Positions 7,917 through 14,214 of a stretch of 14,214 bases of DNA are shown here, piece by piece. The stretch comes from Eudoraea sp. Lineage in GTDB: Bacteria > Bacteroidota > Bacteroidia > Flavobacteriales > Flavobacteriaceae. The translations under genes were made by a program, and so were the position numbers. The DNA is taken from the NCBI GenBank assembly GCA_013042925.1, contig JABDPH010000196.1, forward strand, positions 1 through 14,214. Direction: 5' to 3'. Positions within the stretch are counted from its first letter, which is position 1, and each line of letters begins with the position of its first letter. The notes under the pieces were generated by a model, which searched no databases, was not told where the DNA came from, and was given only the letters and a program-made list of their open reading frames with translations.

Positions 7917-10328
7917 ATGCATAGGGGAATTTTTCTTATTATACTTCTATTTGCTAACCTTGTATCTGGTCAGGAGATTACCCTCCTTGATACGGAAACA
8001 AAGGAACCTGTAATTAATGCCGTTCTTTATAATAATGATAAATCAAAAACGGTCCTTTCTGATTTTGACGGAAAATGTGATATATCTGTTTTTGACAGGA
8101 ACGAGCGTATTACACTAAGGCACCTTAGTTATCAAACTAAAAGATCTACTAAGCAACTACTATTAAAAAGAGGAGGTAAGGTTTATTTTAGTTTAAAACG
8201 CGAACAGCTGGATGAAGTGGTTATGTCTATTTCCAAGTGGGAACAACAAAAAAAGGATATTCCGCAAAAAATAGTTTCCATAAACGCGCAAGCAATAGCA
8301 TTTACAAACCCACAAACTTCAGCAGATCTCTTGCAGAGCAGCGGGAAAATATTTGTGCAGAAAAGTCAGTTGGGTGGTGGAAGTCCTATGATCCGGGGTT
8401 TTGCAACAAACAGGCTGGTGTTATCTGTGGATGGAGTACGTATGAATAATGCCATTTTTAGAGGAGGTAATATTCAGAACATCATATCCATAGACCCTTT
8501 TTCTGTTAAGAATACCGAAGTAGTTTTTGGACCCGGATCAGTAATATATGGAAGTGATGCTATAGGAGGGGTAATGAATTTCATTACCAATAAACCACAA
8601 TTTTCAACTGTTGAAAGTTTGGAAATTTCAGGAGGTATGAACTATAGATATGCTTCTGGAAACGATGAAAATACAGGACATTTTGATATCAACATAGGGT
8701 CGCAAAAATGGGCTTTCTTAACAAGTGCGTCCTATAATAACTTTAGCGATCTAAAAATGGGAAGCCATGGTCCGGATTCCTATCTTAGAAATCAGTATGT
8801 GAAACGACTAAATGGCCAGGATGTATTAGTCCAAAATGAAGATCCACGTATCCAAATCCCAACGGGCTATGATCAGATTAATCTAATGCAAAAAATATCC
8901 TTTAGACCAAATAATAATTGGAGTTATGATCTGGGATTATTTTTGTCCGGTACTTCAGATTATTCCAGGTACGATAGATTAATAAGACCAGACAGTACTG
9001 GAACTGGTTTGCGTTCAGCTGAATGGTTTTACGGGCCTCAAAAATGGTTTATGGGAAACATGCAGGTTTCTAATAAAGGCCGAGGCAGGTTTTATGATGG
9101 ATTGCGAATTACGGGGGCTTTCCAGAATTTTAAGGAGAGTAGAAATGAAAGGCAATTTCAGGACCCTATTCGCAATACAACAAAAGAAAATATAGATGCA
9201 CTATCCTTAAATGTTGATTTTGAAAACAAGAAAATTGGAAATTTAAGGCTGTATTATGGAGCGGAATATATTTTTAATAAAGTAGGATCTGTTGGGAGTC
9301 AGACCAATATTGAAAACGGCGTGGTAGTACCTGCCCAATCCCGGTATCCCGATGGTTCTACCTGGCAGACCCTCGCTGCATATTTAAACAGTGAATTCAA
9401 GGCCAAACCAAATTTCACATGGTTGGCGGGGATTAGGTATAGCCATGTCTGGATTAATGCAGATTTTGATTCAACCTTCTATCCTTTTCCCTTTGATAGA
9501 GCATATTTAAATAATGGGGCTTTTACCGGAAACATTGGATTTAGCTGGTTTCCAAAAGCCGACTTGCAGTTCACACTTAACGGAGCAACCGGTTTTAGAG
9601 CTCCAAATATAGATGATATAGGTAAGGTATTTGACTCTGAACCAGGTTCAGTGGTGGTGCCTAATCCCGATCTAAAACCTGAGTATGCCTATAATGCTGA
9701 ATTTGGAGTGCAAAAGAATTTTAAAGATAAGTTAGTATTAAAAGGTGCGGCATATTACACCTATCTGATAGACGCTCTTGTCCGGAGGGATTATCTGTTT
9801 AACGGGGAAGAAGAAATTATTTACAATGGGGAATTAAGTAATGTACAGGCCATACAGAATGCTTCTAACGCATATGTTTATGGTCTGGAGGTTGGGTTAC
9901 AGGCATTTCTTTCTGAAAATTTCTCTATCATATCTAATTTAACTTTCACGGAGGGAACCGAAGAGGATGAAAACGGTAATGACACTCCGGCCAGACATGC
10001 TCCCCCGACTTTCGCTGATTTTCATGTCATTTGGAGAAATCAAAGGTTAAAAGCAGACCTTTTTCTGAATTATAATGGTGAAATATCCTTTGAGAACCTT
10101 GCGCTTTCTGAAATAAATAAAAGTTACCTCTATGCTAAAGACGCAAATGGAAATCCTTATTCACCTTCCTGGTACACCTTAAATTTAAGGTCTCAGTATC
10201 AAATTGCTGATCCTTTAAAACTGACATTTGCTATTGAGAATTTTACCAATCAAAGGTATCGTCCTTATTCATCCGGAATTACTGCTGCAGGTATTAATTT
10301 TATACTGGGAGCAAGTTTTCGGTTTTGA
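7917..10328 (+). CDS. TonB-dependent outer-membrane receptor (haem/siderophore-type family)
   Basis: An 803-residue TonB-dependent receptor. A signal peptide (MHRGIFLIILLFANLVSGQ, about 1-19) leads into a carboxypeptidase-regulatory-like domain (about 20-95), a possible TonB box DEVVMSISK (99-107), a plug (about 115-228) with MIRGFATNRLVLSVDGVRMN and FGPGSVIYGSDAIGGVMNF, then a 22-strand-type barrel ending in Phe (ILGASFRF). The plug resembles receptors of the haem/haemoglobin group, and the barrel has FRAP (560-563) and NPDL (583-586), the box typical of that group. The histidine usually found between those motifs in haem receptors is missing, so the ligand may not be haem. It starts one base after recO. 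No haem-processing or siderophore gene is nearby. Ligand unknown. Confidence 0.92.
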   Translation: MHRGIFLIILLFANLVSGQEITLLDTETKEPVINAVLYNNDKSKTVLSDFDGKCDISVFDRNERITLRHLSYQTKRSTKQLLLKRGGKVYFSLKREQLDEVVMSISKWEQQKKDIPQKIVSINAQAIAFTNPQTSADLLQSSGKIFVQKSQLGGGSPMIRGFATNRLVLSVDGVRMNNAIFRGGNIQNIISIDPFSVKNTEVVFGPGSVIYGSDAIGGVMNFITNKPQFSTVESLEISGGMNYRYASGNDENTGHFDINIGSQKWAFLTSASYNNFSDLKMGSHGPDSYLRNQYVKRLNGQDVLVQNEDPRIQIPTGYDQINLMQKISFRPNNNWSYDLGLFLSGTSDYSRYDRLIRPDSTGTGLRSAEWFYGPQKWFMGNMQVSNKGRGRFYDGLRITGAFQNFKESRNERQFQDPIRNTTKENIDALSLNVDFENKKIGNLRLYYGAEYIFNKVGSVGSQTNIENGVVVPAQSRYPDGSTWQTLAAYLNSEFKAKPNFTWLAGIRYSHVWINADFDSTFYPFPFDRAYLNNGAFTGNIGFSWFPKADLQFTLNGATGFRAPNIDDIGKVFDSEPGSVVVPNPDLKPEYAYNAEFGVQKNFKDKLVLKGAAYYTYLIDALVRRDYLFNGEEEIIYNGELSNVQAIQNASNAYVYGLEVGLQAFLSENFSIISNLTFTEGTEEDENGNDTPARHAPPTFADFHVIWRNQRLKADLFLNYNGEISFENLALSEINKSYLYAKDANGNPYSPSWYTLNLRSQYQIADPLKLTFAIENFTNQRYRPYSSGITAAGINFILGASFRF

Positions 10329-10364
10329 GATTAAAATAGGATCGATAATTTCATTCTAATTCCT

Positions 10365-10372
10365 TAATTTTG
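10365..10372 (+). promoter_or_regulatory. Predicted -7 promoter element of ileS
   Basis: TAATTTTG matches TAnnTTTG and is followed by CAGCC; the gdhA promoter has the same TAATTTTGC core. No clear -33 TTG sits 17-23 bases upstream, so the call is tentative. No terminator hairpin was seen in the 77 bases between the receptor stop and ileS, so read-through is possible. Confidence 0.4.
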
Positions 10373-10390
10373 CAGCCTTAATTTATACCA

Positions 10391-10396
10391 AAGGAG
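10391..10396 (+). promoter_or_regulatory. Strong Shine-Dalgarno sequence before ileS
   Basis: AAGGAG lies nine bases before the ATG at 10406, an almost ideal ribosome binding site. It fixes the ileS start. The other genes here have A/T-rich leaders without such a site, which is usual for the phylum. Confidence 0.7.
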
Positions 10397-10405
10397 ACCA
10401 TTCGT

Positions 10406-13400
10406 ATGAAGTTTGCGGAATATAAAGGGTTAGATTTATCTAAGATTGGAGAAGAAATACTTCAATTTTGGAAAACCCGGGATATTTTTGAAAAAAGTAT
10501 ATCCACAAGAGATGGACAGGCAAGCTATGTTTTTTATGAAGGACCACCCTCTGCAAATGGAATGCCCGGTATTCATCACGTAATTTCCCGAACCATTAAG
10601 GATATTTTCCCCAGATATAAGACTATGAAGGGGTTTCAGGTTAAGCGAAAAGCAGGCTGGGATACGCATGGCCTGCCTATTGAACTGGGTGTAGAGAAAG
10701 AACTTGGAATAACAAAAGAGGATATAGGTGTAAAAATTTCCGTGGAGGAATACAACGAGGCTTGTAAAAAAGCGGTAATGCGCTATACAGATGCCTGGAA
10801 TGATCTCACAGAAAAAATGGGGTACTGGGTAGATATGGATGATCCATACATTACCTACAAGCCCAAATACATGGAAACTGTTTGGTGGCTGTTAAAACAG
10901 ATTTACGACAAAGGACTGATCTATAAAGGATATACAATTCAGCCTTATTCACCAAAAGCAGGTACAGGTTTAAGTTCTCATGAATTGAACATGCCGGGAA
11001 CGTATCAGGACATTACTGATACAACAGTAACTGCTCAATTTAAAATTATAAATAGTTCACTGCCTGAATTTCTGGAACCGTTTAAAAACGAGCTCTATTT
11101 ACTGGCATGGACAACGACACCCTGGACACTTCCATCAAATACAGCACTTACCGTTGGGCCAAAAATTGAATATGTATGGGTAAGAACATACAATCAATAT
11201 ACGTTTAGACCAATTACTGTTATTCTTGCAAAAAACCTGGTAAGTCAGCAGTTTACAGGTAAATTTTACGAGGTTGAAAATGAAGGAGAACTGTCATCTT
11301 TTTCTAAGGATGATAAAAAAATACCTTATTACATACAGGGATTCTGTACAGGTGAAGATTTAGCTGGAATAAAATATGAGCAGCTAATTGATTATGCACA
11401 ACCTTATAGCAAGCCCGAAAATGCGTTCAGGGTTATAGAAGGCGATTTTGTTACTACTGAAGATGGTACAGGTATAGTTCATACCGCACCCACATTTGGT
11501 GCAGACGATATGCAGGTGGCTCAAAAGGCAAATCCACCCGTACCCCCGTTGTTGGTATTGGATGAAAACAGTAATCCGGTCCCACTGGTTGACTTGCAAG
11601 GGAAATTCCGTAAGGAATTGGGAGAATTAGCCGGGAAGTATGTTAAAAATGAATATTATGAAGATGGGAAAGCTCCTGAGCGCTCTGTTGATGTTGAAAT
11701 TGCCATTCGTTTAAAAGAAGAAAATAAGGCCTTTAAAGTTGAAAAATATGTTCACAGTTATCCCAACTGCTGGCGTACGGATAAGCCCATATTATATTAC
11801 CCTCTGGATTCATGGTTCATTAAAATAACCGATGTTCGGGAACGCATGTATGAGCTCAACCAAACTATTAACTGGAAACCCAAGGCTACGGGTGAAGGTA
11901 GATTTGGGAATTGGCTTGCGAGTGCAAACGATTGGAATCTTTCAAGATCCCGCTTTTGGGGTGTACCATTGCCAATTTGGAGGACTGAAGATGGCAGGGA
12001 AGAAATTATTATCGGTTCTGTGGAACAATTGAAGGGTGAAATGACCAGATCTGTTAAGGCCGGTTTTATGAAATCTGAAGCGTTTGCCGATTTTGAGTTA
12101 GGAAACATGAGTGAAGAGAATTATGATAAGATAGATCTTCACAAAAATATTGTTGATCAGATTATCCTGGTTTCAGATTCAGGAAAACCCATGAAGCGCG
12201 AGAATGACCTTATTGACGTTTGGTTTGACAGCGGGTCCATGCCTTATGCACAATGGCACTATCCTTTTGAAAATAAAGAACGGATTGATAAGTGCGAGAC
12301 TTTTCCGGCAGATTTTATAGCGGAAGGTGTTGACCAGACAAGAGGCTGGTTTTATACGTTACACGCTATTGCTACAATGGTTTTTGATTCGGTGGCATAT
12401 AAGAATGTAGTATCTAATGGTTTGGTACTTGACAAGGAAGGTAAGAAAATGTCTAAACGGCTGGGAAATGCAGCAGATCCTTGGATGACTATAAAGGAAT
12501 TTGGCCCGGATGCAACTCGTTGGTATCTAATTTCCAATGCCAACCCATGGGATAACCTTAAATTTGATGTGGAGGGGATTGCGGAAGTAAAAAGGAAGTT
12601 TTTTGGAACACTTTACAACACTTATTCTTTCTTTTCTCTTTATGCTAATATTGACGAATTTACGTATTCTGAAAAAGAAATACTTTTGGAAAATCGACCC
12701 GAGATTGACCAATGGATTTTATCTGAATTACATACCCTCATAAAAAGGGTGGATGAGTCTTATGATAATTATGAACCTACCAGAGCTGCAAGGGCTATAT
12801 CAGATTATGTTCAGGAAAACCTAAGTAACTGGTATGTTCGTTTGAGCAGGAGAAGATTTTGGAAAGGGGATTACCAGGAAGACAAAGTTTCTGCATATCA
12901 GACATTATACACCTGTTTAGTTACTATCGCTAAACTCTCTGCACCTATTGCACCATTCTTTATGGATAGGTTGTTTATTGATTTGACCAGAACCACCGGG
13001 AAAGATCTCTTTGACAGCATTCACTTATCTAACTTTCCAGAATATAATACTGAATTTGTGAATAAGGAATTGGAAAGTAAAATGCAAAAAGCGCAAACGA
13101 TATCATCCCTTGTCCTATCAATTCGTCAGAAAGAAAAAATTAAGGTGCGCCAACCTTTGCAGAAAATAATGATCCCTGTTTTGGACGAAAAACAGCGTTC
13201 AGAAATTGAAGCCGTGGCAGATTTGATAAAAACCGAGGTCAATGTAAAGGAAATCAAGCTTCTGGATGACGCCTCAGGGATATTGGTAAAACGTATTAAG
13301 CCCAATTTCAAAGTGCTGGGCCCCAGGTTTGGCAAAGATATGAAGCTGATAAGTGCCGCAGTTAGCAATCTGGATCAAATAGATATTCAAAAAATTGAGC

Positions 13401-13807
13401 GTGAAGGTAAAATTTCACTTGAAATAGAAAATAAAAGTATTATATTACAGTTAGAGGATGTAGAGATATCTTCTCAGGATATAGAAGGCTGGCTTGTAGC
13501 CACTTCAGGTTCCCTCACTGTAGCCTTGGATATAACTATTGATGAGGAACTAAAACAAGAGGGGATAGCTCGCGAACTTGTAAATAGAATTCAAAATCTG
13601 AGAAAAGATTCTGGATTTGAAGTAACAGATAAAATTGATATTAGAATATTAAAGGACGGTTTAGTCGAAAGAGCGGTTAAGAGCAATATAAGTTATATTA
13701 AAAATGAAACCTTAACCTCCGAACTTAATTTTGAAGAACAAATGGAAGATGGTGTAGCCATTTCCTTTGATGATGTAAACACAAAATTGTCTATCCAAAA
13801 ACACTAA
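10406..13807 (+). CDS. ileS: Isoleucyl-tRNA synthetase, IleRS2-type with GIHH signature
   Basis: A 1133-residue class I synthetase charging tRNA-Ile in the cytosol. It opens with FYEGPPSANGMPGIHHV (43-59): the class I signature, normally HxGH, reads Gly55-Ile56-His57-His58. The second signature KMSKR is intact at 681-685. The editing domain that removes valine is recognisable by TTTPWTLPSNT (236-246) and HTAPTFGADD (359-368). Also seen are GWDTHGLPIELGVEKELG (84-101), the NCWRTDKPILYYPLDSWFI linker, the GVDQTRGWFYTL core segment and the anticodon-binding helix motif NWYVRLSRRRFW. The sequence style and long C-terminal region fit the eukaryote-like IleRS2 clade. A strong Shine-Dalgarno sequence precedes the ATG. 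The DksA/TraR-like gene follows after four bases. Signature change discussed in the findings. Confidence 0.97.
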   Translation: MKFAEYKGLDLSKIGEEILQFWKTRDIFEKSISTRDGQASYVFYEGPPSANGMPGIHHVISRTIKDIFPRYKTMKGFQVKRKAGWDTHGLPIELGVEKELGITKEDIGVKISVEEYNEACKKAVMRYTDAWNDLTEKMGYWVDMDDPYITYKPKYMETVWWLLKQIYDKGLIYKGYTIQPYSPKAGTGLSSHELNMPGTYQDITDTTVTAQFKIINSSLPEFLEPFKNELYLLAWTTTPWTLPSNTALTVGPKIEYVWVRTYNQYTFRPITVILAKNLVSQQFTGKFYEVENEGELSSFSKDDKKIPYYIQGFCTGEDLAGIKYEQLIDYAQPYSKPENAFRVIEGDFVTTEDGTGIVHTAPTFGADDMQVAQKANPPVPPLLVLDENSNPVPLVDLQGKFRKELGELAGKYVKNEYYEDGKAPERSVDVEIAIRLKEENKAFKVEKYVHSYPNCWRTDKPILYYPLDSWFIKITDVRERMYELNQTINWKPKATGEGRFGNWLASANDWNLSRSRFWGVPLPIWRTEDGREEIIIGSVEQLKGEMTRSVKAGFMKSEAFADFELGNMSEENYDKIDLHKNIVDQIILVSDSGKPMKRENDLIDVWFDSGSMPYAQWHYPFENKERIDKCETFPADFIAEGVDQTRGWFYTLHAIATMVFDSVAYKNVVSNGLVLDKEGKKMSKRLGNAADPWMTIKEFGPDATRWYLISNANPWDNLKFDVEGIAEVKRKFFGTLYNTYSFFSLYANIDEFTYSEKEILLENRPEIDQWILSELHTLIKRVDESYDNYEPTRAARAISDYVQENLSNWYVRLSRRRFWKGDYQEDKVSAYQTLYTCLVTIAKLSAPIAPFFMDRLFIDLTRTTGKDLFDSIHLSNFPEYNTEFVNKELESKMQKAQTISSLVLSIRQKEKIKVRQPLQKIMIPVLDEKQRSEIEAVADLIKTEVNVKEIKLLDDASGILVKRIKPNFKVLGPRFGKDMKLISAAVSNLDQIDIQKIEREGKISLEIENKSIILQLEDVEISSQDIEGWLVATSGSLTVALDITIDEELKQEGIARELVNRIQNLRKDSGFEVTDKIDIRILKDGLVERAVKSNISYIKNETLTSELNFEEQMEDGVAISFDDVNTKLSIQKH

Positions 13808-13811
13808 AATT

Positions 13812-14195
13812 ATGGGACAAGATTTAAAAGTAAGGTATACCGATAAAGAATTAGAAGAATTCAGGGTACTTATAGAAGAGAAAATAGAGAAAGCACAAAG
13901 CCATCTGGAACTGCTTCGGAGTTCCTACATGAACGATGGGAATAATGGAACTGATGATACCTCGCCCACATTTAAGGCTTTCGAAGAGGGTTCAGAGACC
14001 ATGAGCAAAGAAGCCAATACTCAATTGGCAATCCGCCAGGAAAAGTTCATTAGGGATCTTAAAAATGCATTGCTCAGAATAGAAAATAAGACCTATGGTA
14101 TTTGTCGGGTAACAGGCAAGCTAATTAATAAAGAGCGACTGAAGCTGGTACCACATGCTACACTTAGCATTGAGGCCAAAAATATGCAAAAATAA
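13812..14195 (+). CDS. DksA/TraR-family protein with degenerate zinc finger
   Basis: A 127-residue protein of the DksA/TraR family, whose members bind in the RNA polymerase secondary channel and alter promoter response. The N-terminal half is a helical, probably coiled-coil region (about 10-90) with an acidic DDTSPTF turn at 48-54. The C-terminal module TYGICRVTGKLINKERL (94-110) then PHATLS is the DksA zinc-finger pattern, but of the four expected cysteines only Cys98 remains: the others are Thr101, Ser119 and Ala122. This looks like the usual Bacteroidota variant rather than decay, since the surrounding residues are conserved in type. ATG at 13812 is four bases after the ileS stop, so it is in the ileS operon. 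In related genomes lspA often follows; it would lie beyond the window. Confidence 0.88.
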   Translation: MGQDLKVRYTDKELEEFRVLIEEKIEKAQSHLELLRSSYMNDGNNGTDDTSPTFKAFEEGSETMSKEANTQLAIRQEKFIRDLKNALLRIENKTYGICRVTGKLINKERLKLVPHATLSIEAKNMQK

Positions 14196-14214
14196 AGGGC
14201 ATATACGCTTTATC

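Noticed and set aside
7917..10328. SusC-type glycan uptake receptor
   Set aside because: At 803 residues it is shorter than usual SusC proteins, no SusD partner gene follows, and plug and barrel motifs fit the haem/siderophore-like group better.
11797..12108. Minus-strand open frame of 103 codons inside ileS, and other antisense frames at 10436-10669, 11384-11599 and 13126-13368
   Set aside because: All lie inside a clear full-length IleRS reading frame and show no protein-family features.
14192..14213. ATAAAG...CTTTAT inverted repeat overlapping the DksA-like stop codon
   Set aside because: Only six AT-rich pairs with a 10-base loop, no T tract before the window ends, and the next gene is cut off; it cannot be judged as a terminator.

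Overview
The window looks like ordinary chromosome from a member of the Bacteroidota, most likely family Flavobacteriaceae. The reasons are the low GC content (high 30s percent by eye), start codons mostly lacking Shine-Dalgarno sequences, several exact matches to the Bacteroidota promoter -7 element TAnnTTTG, a DksA/TraR-like protein that has lost most zinc cysteines, and a large TonB-dependent receptor with an N-terminal carboxypeptidase-regulatory-like domain. Genes are packed tightly; the longest gap between genes is 143 bases. I see no tRNA, rRNA, CRISPR array, insertion sequence or phage gene.

Layout. Bases 1-3048 are read on the minus strand. An ArsC/Spx-family thioredoxin-fold protein (3048-2695) is joined by a 4-base TTGA overlap to an EamA/DMT membrane transporter (2698-1796). 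After a 143-base gap come a nitronate monooxygenase-type flavoprotein (1652-678) and, 24 bases later, a bestrophin-family channel protein (653-1) that runs off the left edge. Next is a plus-strand DinB-like protein (3163-3636), whose stop codon overlaps that of a convergent DUF3298-type lipoprotein gene (4376-3633). From 4464 on everything is plus strand: a trans-sulfuration PLP enzyme, NADP-type glutamate dehydrogenase (gdhA) with a clear terminator, recO followed one base later by a TonB-dependent receptor, then ileS followed four bases later by a DksA/TraR-like gene.

How the genes relate. Most are housekeeping: amino-acid metabolism (sulfur amino acids, ammonia assimilation), DNA repair (recO), outer-membrane uptake (receptor) and translation (ileS plus a possible transcription regulator). 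The couplings recO-receptor, ileS-dksA-like, ArsC-EamA and flavoprotein-bestrophin look like short operons. The lipoprotein gene and the PLP-enzyme gene are divergent, and their predicted promoters interleave.

I found no convincing new multi-gene system. The most notable point is the isoleucyl-tRNA synthetase: its class I signature reads GIHH instead of HIGH, an arrangement associated with extreme mupirocin resistance in IleRS2-type enzymes. Lesser points are the receptor's FRAP/NPDL box without the histidine expected of haem receptors, the overlapping divergent promoters, a partial echo of recO inside the gdhA terminator, two TTG starts, and a strong Shine-Dalgarno sequence in front of ileS only.
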